In this document: piece after piece, positions 33,513 to 43,736 of the stretch
Layout of the letters: each line of letters begins with the position of its first letter
Numbering within the stretch: position 1 is the stretch's first letter
DNA from: Desulforapulum autotrophicum
Lineage (GTDB): Bacteria; Desulfobacterota; Desulfobacteria; Desulfobacterales; Desulfolunaceae
Assembly: GCA_020723285.1 (NCBI GenBank)
Contig: DYJE01000004.1
Span: 189,668 to 253,667, forward strand
DNA: 64,000 nt
Direction of reading: 5' to 3'
Made by a program: the position numbers and the translations under genes
The notes under the pieces: generated by a model
What the model saw: the letters and a program-made list of their open reading frames with translations, nothing else
What the model was told of the DNA's origin: nothing
Database searches by the model: none

Positions 33513-34484
33513 ATGCTTTATCCCGTACTGGCTCTTATCTTCGGTCTTGTTCTCCTGGTCTGGAGCGCGGACCGTTTCGTGGAAGGGTCCGCTTCCGCAG
33601 CCCGTCATTTCGGCATGCCCTCCCTTCTGATCGGCATGGTCATCGTGGGGTTCGGGACTTCGGCCCCGGAAATGACCGTGTCGGCGCTTTCCTCCCTGCA
33701 AGGCAATTCCGGCATCGCCCTGGGCAACGCCTACGGGTCCAACATCACCAACATCGCCCTGATTCTGGGTGTTTCGGCCCTGATCAACCCCATCACGGTT
33801 CATTCCATGGTTCTGCGGAAAGAACTGCCCATTCTGACTGCGGTGACGGCCCTTGCGGCAACCCTGCTGTACGACGGAACACTTTCCCGCATGGATGCAC
33901 TGATCCTGATGGGGGTTTTCGCCCTGCTCATGGCCTGGTCCATCCGTGAAGGTCTTTCAAAAAAACCGGACCCCCTGGCCGATGAAGTGGAAAAAGAACT
34001 GTCAGCCCACGCCATGCCCCTTAAAAGGGCGGTTTTCTGGGTTGTGGCGGGCCTTGGGCTTCTCATCGTGAGTTCCCGGTTGCTGGTGTGGGGCGCGGTG
34101 AAAATCGCCGTGAGCCTGGGCGTCAGCGACCTGATCATCGGCCTCACCATCGTGGCCGTGGGAACCTCACTTCCGGAACTGGCCTCGTCGGTCATCGCGG
34201 CACGGAAAGGCGAACACGACATCGCCCTGGGCAACGTGCTGGGTTCCAACATGTTCAACACCCTGGCCGTGGTGGGTATCGCGGGCCTGATCCGCCCCAT
34301 GGAGATCACACCGGATATCCTGAGGCGGGACGTTCCCATCATGGCTTTTTTTACCCTGTCCCTTTTCATCATCGGATACGGTTTCAAAGGAGCGGGGCGG
34401 ATCAACCGCTACGAGGCCTCGGCCCTTTTGCTGGGATTTGTCGGGTACACCGCCTATCTCGTGACCACTGTCGTGGCCGGTTAA
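33513..34484 (+). CDS. Na+/Ca2+ antiporter (YrbG family)
   Basis: A 323-aa inner-membrane exchanger with ten or so helices in two inverted repeats. The alpha-repeat motifs are GFGTSAPEMTVSALSSLQGNSGIALGNAYGSNITN and AVGTSLPELASSVIAARKGEHDIALGNVLGSNMFN, each with the conserved Glu that binds Ca2+ and Na+. It starts 54 bp after smc and ends 4 bp before the SpmA/B-like gene, so the three may share a transcript. Specificity for Ca2+ over other cations is family inference. Confidence 0.93.
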   Translation: MLYPVLALIFGLVLLVWSADRFVEGSASAARHFGMPSLLIGMVIVGFGTSAPEMTVSALSSLQGNSGIALGNAYGSNITNIALILGVSALINPITVHSMVLRKELPILTAVTALAATLLYDGTLSRMDALILMGVFALLMAWSIREGLSKKPDPLADEVEKELSAHAMPLKRAVFWVVAGLGLLIVSSRLLVWGAVKIAVSLGVSDLIIGLTIVAVGTSLPELASSVIAARKGEHDIALGNVLGSNMFNTLAVVGIAGLIRPMEITPDILRRDVPIMAFFTLSLFIIGYGFKGAGRINRYEASALLLGFVGYTAYLVTTVVAG

Positions 34485-34488
34485 CACG

Positions 34489-35781
34489 ATGAACCGGGTC
34501 TTTTTCGCCATTGTCCTCATCGCTTTCGTTTTCGCCGGTTACACCCAGTTCACCGGCGGCCCTTTCACGGCGGACACCCTGCCCATGCAGGTCATGACCA
34601 AAGCCATGGTGGACTCGGCGGCCAATGCCGTAACTCTGGCCATCGGCCTTACCGGAACCCTGGCCCTTTTTCTCGGGCTGATGAACGTGGCCGAGGAAGG
34701 CGGCCTTCTCACCGTCATCGCCCGGCTGATCCGTCCCCTGATGGTGAGGCTTTTCCCCGATGTTCCGGCGGACAGTCCGGCCATGGGGGCCATGATTCTC
34801 AACATGTCCGCCAACGCCCTTGGGCTGGGCAACGCCGCCACGCCCTTCGGCATACGGGCCATGCAGGAACTGGATCAATTCAATGCCGAAAAAGGCACGG
34901 CCACCGATGCCATGGCCCTTTTCCTCACCATCAACACGGCGGGCATCACCCTCCTGCCCACCACAGTGATCGCCATGCGGGCTTCGGCAGGTTCCGCCAA
35001 TCCTGCGGGGATTCTTGGAACCACGCTGTTTGCCAGCGGTTGCGCCACAGTGGTGGCCATTGCGGCGGCCAAGATGTTTCAGCGTTTTTCGCCGGTCACG
35101 GCGCAGACTTATTCCGGTCACCCGGCCCTGTCCCCCGATGGAGATTCAGAGACCGGCAATCTAAGCCTTGACGGGGATGCGGGTTACCCCTTATGGCTTT
35201 CCACCCTGGCCCTTGTTTTTCTCTTCTCCCTCATCCCCTTGACGGTATTCTGGGGCCGCGCAGTGTCTCCCTTTGTGTTGCCGTCCATGATGCTGGGGTT
35301 CCTGGCTTTTGGAATGATCCGTGGTGTCCGGATTTATGAAGCCTTTGTGGAAGGCGCAAAAGAAGGGTTCCAGGTGGCGGTGAGAATCATCCCTTATCTC
35401 GTCGCCATTCTTGTGGCCGTGGGCATGTTCCAGGCCAGCGGTGCCATGGACGTCGCCGTTTCGGCTCTGGGGCGATGGACCGGTCTGATCGGCCTTCCCG
35501 CCGAAGCCTTGCCCATGGCCCTGATGCGTCCGTTGTCCGGTTCCGGGTCCTACGGCATCCTTGCCGCCACCCTCGGGAATCCCGCCATTGGCCCTGACAG
35601 CTACACCGGTTATCTGGTGAGCACCCTCATGGGCTCGTCGGAAACCACGTTCTACGTGATGGCTGTCTATTTCGGGGCCGTTCAGGTCCGGCACGTTCGG
35701 CATACCCTTATAGCGGCCCTGACCGCCGACGCGGCAGGCATTTTCTTTTCCATTGTCGCCTGCAGGTTTTTGCTTGGATGA
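34489..35781 (+). CDS. Fused SpmA/SpmB-like nucleoside-recognition membrane protein
   Basis: A 430-aa membrane protein made of two Gate/nucleoside-recognition domains. The first (about 40-200) resembles spore maturation protein A (MILNMSANALGLGNAATPFGIRAMQELD) and the second (about 260-420) SpmB (LMRPLSGSGSYGILAATLGN...GSSETTFYVMAVYFGAVQVRHVRHT). In spore formers these are separate subunits; in non-sporulating bacteria the fused form is common, and its transport substrate is not established. It follows the exchanger by 4 bp. The name does not imply sporulation. Confidence 0.88.
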   Translation: MNRVFFAIVLIAFVFAGYTQFTGGPFTADTLPMQVMTKAMVDSAANAVTLAIGLTGTLALFLGLMNVAEEGGLLTVIARLIRPLMVRLFPDVPADSPAMGAMILNMSANALGLGNAATPFGIRAMQELDQFNAEKGTATDAMALFLTINTAGITLLPTTVIAMRASAGSANPAGILGTTLFASGCATVVAIAAAKMFQRFSPVTAQTYSGHPALSPDGDSETGNLSLDGDAGYPLWLSTLALVFLFSLIPLTVFWGRAVSPFVLPSMMLGFLAFGMIRGVRIYEAFVEGAKEGFQVAVRIIPYLVAILVAVGMFQASGAMDVAVSALGRWTGLIGLPAEALPMALMRPLSGSGSYGILAATLGNPAIGPDSYTGYLVSTLMGSSETTFYVMAVYFGAVQVRHVRHTLIAALTADAAGIFFSIVACRFLLG

Positions 35782-35808
35782 AGATGAAAATACGAACAGG
35801 AGGTTTTT

Positions 35809-36396
35809 ATGATTACAGAACACACGCTCACTATCGGAAAAAGTGATGTCCATTACCTTGAAGCGGGTGATGCCGGACGCCCTTCTATTCTTCTGCTTCA
35901 TGGTCGGAACTTCAAGTCGGAGACATGGCGGGAGACGGGAACCCTCGCGCTGCTGGCGGCTAACGGGTTTCATGCCTTTGCCGTTGACCTGCCCGGTTTT
36001 GGGCGTTCCGTCACCAATGATCTCGGTAAACCTGAAACATTGAAAGCCATCATGGCTGGACTTGGCCTTTCGCAGCCGGTGGTGGTGGCCCCGTCCATGA
36101 GCGGCGGGTATTCCCTGCCGGTGATGGCGGACGGCGAACCGGCCATGAAAGGCTTCGTGGCCGTGGCTCCGGTGGAGATCCCCGATTACGCCGACCGCCT
36201 GAAAGGGAATTTACTGCCGACCCTTGTGATCTGGGGAGGAGACGATCAGGTGGTGCCCCTTGCCCATGCGGACATCCTCTGCGGGTCCCTGGTCAACGCC
36301 CAAAAAGTGGTCATTGAAAACGGGGCGCATCCTGTGTATCTGACACACACCGGCCTTTTTCATGACCATCTTCTGGGATTTCTGAAGGGCTTATAA
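35809..36396 (+). CDS. Small alpha/beta hydrolase (ABHD14-like)
   Basis: A 195-aa alpha/beta hydrolase, short for the fold. LLLHGRNFKSETW carries the oxyanion region, APSMSGGYSLP the nucleophile elbow (Ser98), WGGDDQVVP the acid and ENGAHPVYL the catalytic His. The short lid and the HGxxFxSxTW pattern resemble CIB/ABHD14 proteins. Substrate unknown. AGGAGG stands before ATG 35809, 27 bp after the SpmA/B-like gene. Cytoplasmic; no signal. Confidence 0.85.
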   Translation: MITEHTLTIGKSDVHYLEAGDAGRPSILLLHGRNFKSETWRETGTLALLAANGFHAFAVDLPGFGRSVTNDLGKPETLKAIMAGLGLSQPVVVAPSMSGGYSLPVMADGEPAMKGFVAVAPVEIPDYADRLKGNLLPTLVIWGGDDQVVPLAHADILCGSLVNAQKVVIENGAHPVYLTHTGLFHDHLLGFLKGL

Positions 36397-36557
36397 GGAG
36401 CTGTTGAGGCGGATAAAAGTTTCTCAATGTTTCAGCGGGTTTTACCGATACTGATGATAGATCCCCTATCGTTTGTTTGTTGCGGTTGTCTTTGAAGAAT
36501 TCCGATGGGCGCAAGTCCTTGAACATCAAACACAAAAAACCTATCCGGCGAAACATC

Positions 36558-39548
36558 ATGAACCTTTATCGAAAACTTGCCTGGCTTGTCGTGCTTCTGA
36601 CCCTCGTGTCCGTGTATGCCCTGATCCATTTTCCTTTGAAAAATCATGTGATTCTGGGTCGTTTCATGGAACTGGAACAGGAAGAGGCCCAGAAAGACCT
36701 GGACCGGACCCTGGACGCTATCCTTCGTGAGGTCCATCATCTGAACAAGCTGGCCGGAGACTGGGCTGTGTGGGACGATACCTACCGTTTCGCCAGGGAC
36801 GGCAACAGCGAGTTCATCGAATCCAATCTTCAGATGGAGACGCTGGCCGAAAACAGCGGAATCAACCTGGTTTATATCATCCGGCCTTCGGGGAAGCTCG
36901 TCTGGGGTGGGGCTTACCATCCGGAAAAAGGCGGTTTTGTCAGCGTTCCGGAGTTTGATGATCCGTCTTTCAGCCGGCTTGGCGGTTTTTTGAAACACCC
37001 GGATATGGACAGCCAGAAAACAGGAATTCTGATTACGGCCTACGGTCCGCTGCTTCTGTCATCCCGGCCCATCCTCACCAGCATGGGAAAGGGGCCGCCA
37101 ACAGGCATTCTCGTCATGGGCCGGTTCATGTCACGGCAGACTCTGGCCTCCCTGGTGGAACAGACCAAAGTCCGCTTCGATGTCAAAGGCATTGAACGCG
37201 GGCGGATGAGCGATGCCGATAATGCCGTCATCTCAAAACTTCAACGCGAAAAAAGCATTATCCGTGTCGTGGATGACGATCATCTCGACGCGTTCGGCCT
37301 TTTGACGGATATATTCGGAGAACCCGGTCTTCTGGTTCATGTCTCCATGGACCGGAACATCATGGACAAGGGAAGGTCTGCGGCCCGGTACGTGTCGGGT
37401 TCGCTGATGATCGCCGTCACGCTGGTGGTTCTGTTTCTTCTGTTTCTTGTGAAAGTATATTCTATCGATGAACGGAGACGGACGGCAAAAGTGGAGGCCC
37501 TGGTGGAGCAGCGGACCCTGGAGCTGACCCAGGCTAACATGGACATGGAACAGGCCCGAGTCGCCGCGGTCGAGGCCAGCAAGGCCAAAAGTGAATTTCT
37601 GGCCAACATGAGCCATGAAATCAGGACGCCTTTAAACGGCGTCATCGGCATGACGGAAATCGCCCTGCCCACGATCCAGAACGAATCCCAGCGGGAGATT
37701 TTCGAAACCATATCCCGCGAGGCCCATTTTCTTCTGGGCATCATCAACAACATTCTGGATTTTTCCAAAATCGAAGCGCGGAAGGTGGAAATCGAAAGCA
37801 TCCCCTTTGACCTCCATCTTCTGGTGGCGGACATCGGAAAAAGCCAGATGTTTCTCTGCGAACGCAAAGGCTTGACCTGCATCGTGGACCTGTCGCCTGA
37901 AGTCCCGAGGGATGTGAAGGGTGATCCTGGAAGGATCCGGCAGATTCTGATGAATCTGTCGGGCAACGCCCTGAAATTCACCCGTGAGGGGGGCATTGTC
38001 ATCCGGTGTGAAGCCGTGACGGAAAGGGATGAGGCAACGGTCATCAAGTTTTCCGTCATGGACACCGGCATCGGCATTGAAGCGGAGAAATAGGACAAGA
38101 TCTTTGAAAGCTTCACCCAGGTCGATGGATCAACGACCCGTAAATACGGTGGAACGGGTCTTGGTATCACCATTTCCAAAGAACTTGCCGAACTGATGGG
38201 CGGCCAGATGGGGGTTCAGAGTGAATTCGGGGCCGGAAGCACGTTCTGGTTCACCGTGCCCCTGATCCGGCAGACCCGGCAATCGCTCCGTTCCGGCTCG
38301 GCCCGGCTGGGTTCGATGAACGTCCTTGTGGTGGGCGGCAGCGAAAAAGAACCCCTTCCGGCCATCCGGCATCTGAACGGCATGGGCATCGCAAACCAGA
38401 GTGCACTGACCGGGAAAGAGGCCCTCACTCTACTCCGGAGGACGGACGCCAACCAGGATTTTACCCTGATCATCATCGACTACCTTCTTGCGGACACCGA
38501 CGGATTTACCGTGGCCCAGGACATCCGGGCCATCTCCCACAGGGAGAGGACACCCCTCATTCTTTTGACGGCGGTGGGCAACATCGGCGACGGGAGGCGG
38601 TGTGAGGATATCGGAATCAAGGGGTATCTCAGCACGCCGGTGGATGCTGTTCTTTTGAAAAAGGCCATCCGCCATGTCATGGACGCCAGCTCCCGCGAAC
38701 AGGAAGGCGAGAAGCCAGGGCTTGTGACACGTCACAGCATTGCCGAGGCTGGAGATAAAGGCGAGAGGATTCTTCTGGTGGAGGATTATCCCACCAACCG
38801 TCAGGTGGCGGTGAACCTTCTGACCATGGCCGGTTATGACGTGGATGTGGCTGAAAACGGGCGTGAAGCGGTGGACCGGTTTCTTGAAACCCCCTACGCC
38901 CTGATTTTCATGGATATTCAGATGCCGGTCATGGATGGTCATGAAGCGACCCGGACCATCCGTGAAATCGAAGCTGTGGGAGGCGGCGGACGGGACGGCG
39001 AGAGAACCCCCATTGTGGCCATGACAGCCAACGCCCTGACCCGGGACAGGGAAAACAGCCTTGAGGCGGGCATGGACGATTTCATCACCAAGCCGGTGAA
39101 CCGGGCGACACTGCTTTCGACACTGGCAAAGTGGATCGGCGGAGCTGCTGACGCCGCGCCGGTTGTGATTGAAAAGCGACCACCAAAAACCCAGGGAACG
39201 GATCGAGATCTGCCCCTGGACTACGACCGGGCTTTGTCGGAATTTATGGACGATCGAACACTTCTGCTGGAGACCCTCACGTATTTCCTGAAAAACGGCA
39301 GGGAACAGATGGTGAAAATTGAGCTGGCGCTGACAGACGGAAGCAGTGAGACGGTGAAAGCCGAAGCCCACAAGATCAAAGGCGGATCGGCCAATCTTGC
39401 CATGGATCGTCTTTCAGCTGTTGCAGCTGAACTCGAAGCCGCCGGAAAATCCGGTGACCTGAAAGACGCTGATGGGTACGTTGCGAAAATCCATCATGAA
39501 CTGGACCTTCTTGAATCGTTTCTTACGGTTTCTCTGCAGAAATCGTAG
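36558..39548 (+). pseudogene. Hybrid histidine kinase (CHASE4-HisKA-HATPase-REC-REC-HPt) interrupted by an in-frame TAG
   Basis: One frame of 996 codons reads as a complete hybrid kinase except for TAG at 38091-38093 (codon 512). Domains: TM1 (8-27); CHASE4-type periplasmic sensor (DWAVWDDTYRF near 68-78); TM2 near 280-300; HisKA with SHEIRTPLNG (His353); HATPase N box LMNLSGNALKFT and DTGIGIEAEK, then TAG, then [24 protein letters not shown]; a degenerate receiver (about 590-710); an intact receiver with Asp786 ([13 protein letters not shown]); and HPt ([11 protein letters not shown], His938). The stop splits the ATPase between its D and F boxes, so the truncated product should be inactive. 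CAG to TAG by one transition would explain it. A sequencing error or amber read-through are alternatives. ATG 36558 is preferred over 36477. Confidence 0.82.
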
Positions 39549-39910
39549 GTCGGATTGAGGAACGAAATCCGACGGGCGACCGCTATTTTAACGGAGTTTA
39601 ATGTATAAATAACCTTCTGATTATTATAATGTTCGGGCCATGTGTCGGGTCTTGGGACCCGACCTACGACTGAACTCGAAGCCGCCGGAAAATCCGGTGA
39701 CCTGAAAGACGCTGATGGGTACGTTGCGAAAATCCATCATGAACTGGACCTTCTTGAAGCGTTTCTTACGGTTTCTCTGCAGAAATCGTAGGTCGGATTG
39801 AGGCACGAAATCCGACGGGCGACTATTTTCACGGAGTTTAATGTATAAATAACCTTCTGATTGTTATAATGTTCGGGCCATGTGTCGGGTCTTTGGACCC
39901 GACCTACGAC
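39428..39910. repeat. Tandem duplication of the kinase 3' end plus a palindrome pair
   Basis: Unit 1 (39428-39670, 243 bp) contains the last 40 codons of the hybrid kinase, its stop and two facing GTAGGTCGG-family palindromes (39545-39573 and 39644-39667). Unit 2 (39671-39910, 240 bp) repeats all of this with a 3-bp deletion and a few substitutions, including its own palindromes (39788-39816 and 39884-39907). The high identity indicates a recent event. Unit 2 is not expressed as part of the kinase because unit 1 keeps the stop codon. Confidence 0.9.
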
Positions 39911-39959
39911 AGGCTGTCTTTGGAATATGCCGGATAAAAAAATGAAAGGTTGGCCTTCA

Positions 39960-40631
39960 TCAGGCCTTGAACTCGCTCAAACCGCCCATGATGAAATTCA
40001 CGGCATCCCGTCCGATGGTGCCCAGCTCGTTCTTGTCATGTTCGTCGGCCCACATCAGGTACTGGTACGCCACACGTTCGTAAATCCCTAAAATACCCAC
40101 GGCCACCACCTGGGCTGTGCGGGGATTTTTATAAACGATGCCCAGCGATTCGCTGACGGTGAGAAGGGCCGTGTACACGTCATCGGTGAGTTTCCGGAGC
40201 ATGGTTCGCCGGGCTTCTTCAAGAAGCTGGCTCTGGCCCACGGCTTCCTTGAACACAATGGCCACCTTTCCGGGGTGCTTGATGCAGAATTCGTCGAAAA
40301 ACGCGATCCCCGCCGCTTCGAACCCTTTTTCCGGCTTTTCCGCCTGCATGAACGCCTGGCCGAGAATCACCCGCAAGGTGTAAACCCCTTCCGAAAAGAG
40401 TTTCAGAAGGAGTTCTTCCTTGTTCTTGAAATAAAAATAAACGGTGCCCACCGAAACTTCGGCGCGGTCGGCGATGTTTTCCACACTGGTCTCATGATAT
40501 CCTTTGTGGACGAACAGATGTTCCGCTGCCCTTAAAAGGGTTTCGTATCGCTGCTCTTTTTCCCTCTGCCGCCTGACGGCACTGGGTGAAAGGGATGGTT
40601 CGTTCCGGTTTTTCTCGTTTTTGCTGGTCAT
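39960..40631 (-). CDS. TetR-family transcriptional regulator
   Basis: A 223-aa TetR/AcrR repressor. The helix-turn-helix at about 49-70 reads SVENIADRAEVSVGTVYFYFKN, preceded by LLRAAEHLFVHKGYHET. The C-terminal ligand domain is of the fatty-acid/FadR-like size. It is the last gene of a minus-strand set with an acyl-CoA dehydrogenase and an AtuA-like gene, so it probably senses an acyl-CoA and represses that operon; a palindrome at 43737-43755 is the likely operator. It starts 96 bp after the dehydrogenase stop. Confidence 0.92.
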   Translation of the reverse strand: MTSKNEKNRNEPSLSPSAVRRQREKEQRYETLLRAAEHLFVHKGYHETSVENIADRAEVSVGTVYFYFKNKEELLLKLFSEGVYTLRVILGQAFMQAEKPEKGFEAAGIAFFDEFCIKHPGKVAIVFKEAVGQSQLLEEARRTMLRKLTDDVYTALLTVSESLGIVYKNPRTAQVVAVGILGIYERVAYQYLMWADEHDKNELGTIGRDAVNFIMGGLSEFKA

Positions 40632-40727
40632 GGTCTCCCCGTTTTTCCCCGCCCGGTTATTCGTTTCGCACGATTTTTTTAACGGATATACATGAAACCG
40701 GTCTGAAACTCAATCCCAAGGTATGAC

Positions 40728-41876
40728 TCAAAACCCCGACATCTTCGTGATGATTTCGCACATGACCTCGTTGGCACCGCCGCCGATGGAGATCAGCCGG
40801 GCATCACGGAACGCCCGTGAAATCTTCATCTCGTCCATCAGCCCCATGCCGCCGAACATCTGAAGGCAGCCGTCCGTCACCTTGTTGATCAGTTCACCGG
40901 CCAGGAGCTTGCCCATGGACACCTCTTTGGTGACGTCCATTTTCGCCATCTTCATGCGGACGATGTGGTACGTGAGCTGCTGAAGGCTTTCGGCTTCGGC
41001 CATCCACTGGGCCAGGCGGTGACGGAGCACCTGTTTGGTGATCAGCGGTTTGCCGAACACGATCCTTTTTTTCAGGTACTCCACGGTTTCGGCGATGATT
41101 TTTTTGGAAACCACATAGGACATGGGAAGGGCGCTGAACCGTTCGTGCTGGAACTGCATCATCTGGTGGATGAACCCTTCGCCTTCCACGCCGATGAGGT
41201 TTTCGGCGGGGATCTTCATGTCATCGAAGAAAAGTTCCGCCGTGTCACTGCTTTTCATGCCGATTTTTTTGAGTTTCTGGCTGACGTGAAAACCCGGAAG
41301 ATCCGTGGGCACCACGAACAGACTGAAGGAATGATAGCCCGGCGCATCGCTGGTCCTTGCGAGAAGGGTAAGAAAATCCGCCTGGGTCCCGTTGGTGATG
41401 TACGTTTTGGAACCGTTTAAAATATAATGGTTCCCTTCCTTTCGTGCCGTGGTACGAAGGGCGGCCACATCGGAGCCCGCGTCGGGTTCGGTCACGGCGA
41501 TGGCCGCCACCATGTCTCCCAACACCGCCGGTTTGAGGTAGGTTTCTTTCAGGTATTCACTGCCGAATTCGTCGATGGCCGGGGTGGCCATGTTGGTCTG
41601 AACGGCGATGGCCATGGGAATGCCGCCGCAGTCGATGGTGGCAAGTTCTTCGAGAAGAACCGTTTCATACCAGTAGTCCAGGCCTTCTCCGCCGTATTTG
41701 GGATCGTAGCGCACGCCCAGGAATCCGAGCTTCCCCATTTTCTTGAAAATAGCGTGCAGCGGAGCGCATTCCGCCTCTTCCCACTGGTCGACGTAAGGGT
41801 TGATTTCCTTGTCCACAAATTCCCGAACGGCCTTTCGGACCTGTTCGTGCTCTTTACTGAAGTACAGACTCGACAT
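40728..41876 (-). CDS. Acyl-CoA dehydrogenase
   Basis: A 382-aa FAD-dependent acyl-CoA dehydrogenase. Family motifs: AVTEPDAGSDVAALRT (residues about 127-142), NGSKTYITNG, and the C-terminal QMFGGMGLMDEMKISRAFRDARL. At the position of the medium-chain enzyme's catalytic Glu (YEGT) this protein has IGGGANEVM, so that Glu is absent. FQHERF places Glu245 where isovaleryl-CoA dehydrogenase has its base, so branched or unusual acyl-CoA substrates are likely. It lies 23 bp downstream of the AtuA-like gene, fitting a role in acyclic terpenoid or branched-chain acyl oxidation. Exact substrate unknown. Confidence 0.92.
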   Translation of the reverse strand: MSSLYFSKEHEQVRKAVREFVDKEINPYVDQWEEAECAPLHAIFKKMGKLGFLGVRYDPKYGGEGLDYWYETVLLEELATIDCGGIPMAIAVQTNMATPAIDEFGSEYLKETYLKPAVLGDMVAAIAVTEPDAGSDVAALRTTARKEGNHYILNGSKTYITNGTQADFLTLLARTSDAPGYHSFSLFVVPTDLPGFHVSQKLKKIGMKSSDTAELFFDDMKIPAENLIGVEGEGFIHQMMQFQHERFSALPMSYVVSKKIIAETVEYLKKRIVFGKPLITKQVLRHRLAQWMAEAESLQQLTYHIVRMKMAKMDVTKEVSMGKLLAGELINKVTDGCLQMFGGMGLMDEMKISRAFRDARLISIGGGANEVMCEIITKMSGF

Positions 41877-41899
41877 GTTTGTCTCCTTTTCGAGTGATT

Positions 41900-43681
41900 C
41901 TATTTTGTTTCGTTCCAGGCCTGGTCCACAATCTCAAGAGGAATATCCGCTTTCTTGCACCGGAAATACTCGCCGAGGGTTTTGGCCTGGGGATCGCCTT
42001 TGAGGGACGAGGCCGCGCCATCACCCAGATAGCCGATGATGTAAAAATTCACCGCCAGCAGATTGGGGAATTCGAAGCGCTCGATGGTATACGGTTCGGT
42101 GTCCGGAAGCAGTTCCTTGAGTTTCTCAACGGTCAGAAAATCTGTGAGGAACCCGTAGGCGTCGGGGTTTTTGACCCAGATGCCCAGATTGGCGTTGCCG
42201 CCTTTGTCCCCGGACCTTGCCCCCATGATCCGGCCCAGGGGCAGACGCAGATTATCCGTGCCGTAGGCGTTTTTCATGGGCCCAGCGGCGGGAACCGGTT
42301 TTTCCCGCATTTCACCGGAATCTTGGAACCAGGGGATGATGCAGGTGCTGCCATCAATTGTCATTCGGGTTTCCACATGTTCTTTGGCGACGAGGGCCGG
42401 CCAGTGCTGGATCACCGGGGCTCCTTTGCCGGGCAGGTCGCCCAGGGTGAAGCCGGGAATGGAGCAGAGAGCCATTTCCACCACGGTTTTGGGAAAACGC
42501 TTGCTGATCAGGTCCTGGTTTTTTCCGCGAACGGCGATTTCAAGAAAACTGTGGGCTTCGTCAAGACTTTGGGGATCGTGTTTGGCTCTTCCGTGCAGGC
42601 GGACCTCCACATCGTCGAACTGGTCCCGGCCTCCCAGGGCGTTGAAAAATGTGGTTTCAACGATGGCGGCCTTTTTTTCCGGGTCGAGGCCGGTTAAAAC
42701 GAACCGGGCGATGTTCCGATGGCCGGAAAGCCGGTTGATGCACACCTTGAGCGATGGCGGCGGCGGACTGCCTTTGACACCGCTGATTTTAACCCGGTCA
42801 AGGCCTTCCTTTTCAAGGGTGAGGGTGTCGAAATGCGCCGTCACATCGGGGGTCAGGTACGCGGACTCACGCACTTCATACAACAGCTGGGAGGTGACCG
42901 TGCCTTTGCTGACCCTGCCGCCGGTTCCGGGATGTTTGGTGATCACCGACGATCCGTCGGGATAGATTTCCGCAATGGGGAATCCCATGTGCTGGTAGGA
43001 ATAGATGTCTTCCATGAATGCGAAGTTTCCGCCGGTGGCGTGAGCACCACATTCGATGACATGACCGGCGGCCATGGCACCGGCCAGTTTGTCCCAGTCA
43101 TTTTCCTTCCATCCGAATTTCCAGGCTGCGGGGCCGGAAACGAGACAGGCGTCGGCAATGCGCCCTCCCACCACGATGTCCGCGCCTTCCAAAAGGGCAC
43201 GGGTGATTCCCCAGCCTCCCAGGTAGGCGTTGGCCGTGACGGTCATGGCGTCCTCGTCCCGAAGGGGAAGGCCGGAATCCATGTGGGACAGCGTTTCTCC
43301 ATGTTCACGGAGATCGTCCAGGCGGTTCATCAGATTGTCTCCGTCGATCCAGGCGATTTTTGGGGCAAGACCAAGACGCTCCGCCAGTTCTTTGAGGGCC
43401 GCTGCAAGTCCCCGGGGGTTAAGCCCACCGGCATTGCTCACCACTTTGATGCTGCGTGAGAGGCAGGCCTTCATCACGATGTCCATCTGTTTCAGAAAGG
43501 TTTCCGCATAGCCTTCCTGGGGATTTTTCAGGGTCTTCCTGAACAGGATGGCCATGGTGAGCTCTGCCAGATAATCTCCGGTGAGCACGTCAATGGGGCC
43601 GCCTTCGACCATTTCCTGGGCTGCTGAAAAACGGTCCCCGTAAAATCCGCTGCAATTGGCGATGATGAGTTTATCGTCCAT
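41900..43681 (-). CDS. AtuA-like (DUF1446) acyclic terpene utilisation protein
   Basis: A 593-aa protein. The long N-terminal domain (about 1-440) is of the AtuA/DUF1446 family: IIANCSGFYGDRFSAAQEMV, VVSNAGGLNPRGLAAALKEL, VVGGRIADACLVSGPAAWKFGW and NFAFMEDIYSY. A C-terminal AtuA-associated domain follows (about 490-590, LPLGRIMGARSGDKGGNANLGIWVKN). In Pseudomonas, atuA belongs to citronellol/geraniol degradation; its enzymatic role is unproven. The frame runs upstream to 43741, but ATG 43681 has GGAGCGGAGAGAGGG directly before it. Position with an acyl-CoA dehydrogenase and TetR supports a degradation operon. Confidence 0.88.
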   Translation of the reverse strand: MDDKLIIANCSGFYGDRFSAAQEMVEGGPIDVLTGDYLAELTMAILFRKTLKNPQEGYAETFLKQMDIVMKACLSRSIKVVSNAGGLNPRGLAAALKELAERLGLAPKIAWIDGDNLMNRLDDLREHGETLSHMDSGLPLRDEDAMTVTANAYLGGWGITRALLEGADIVVGGRIADACLVSGPAAWKFGWKENDWDKLAGAMAAGHVIECGAHATGGNFAFMEDIYSYQHMGFPIAEIYPDGSSVITKHPGTGGRVSKGTVTSQLLYEVRESAYLTPDVTAHFDTLTLEKEGLDRVKISGVKGSPPPPSLKVCINRLSGHRNIARFVLTGLDPEKKAAIVETTFFNALGGRDQFDDVEVRLHGRAKHDPQSLDEAHSFLEIAVRGKNQDLISKRFPKTVVEMALCSIPGFTLGDLPGKGAPVIQHWPALVAKEHVETRMTIDGSTCIIPWFQDSGEMREKPVPAAGPMKNAYGTDNLRLPLGRIMGARSGDKGGNANLGIWVKNPDAYGFLTDFLTVEKLKELLPDTEPYTIERFEFPNLLAVNFYIIGYLGDGAASSLKGDPQAKTLGEYFRCKKADIPLEIVDQAWNETK

Positions 43682-43736
43682 CCCTCTCTCCGCTCCTGTG
43701 GTCAAGGTGTGGTGGGTTATTGTTTTTTGAACATCA

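Noticed and set aside
38091-38093. Pyrrolysine or wholesale UAG reassignment
   Set aside because: UAG ends clearly real genes in the window (for example at 8007 and 57734), and pyrrolysine is not expected at this ATPase position; a point mutation is simpler.
39545-39907. CRISPR-like repeat array
   Set aside because: Only four palindromes of two kinds created by a tandem duplication; no regular unique spacers and no cas genes.
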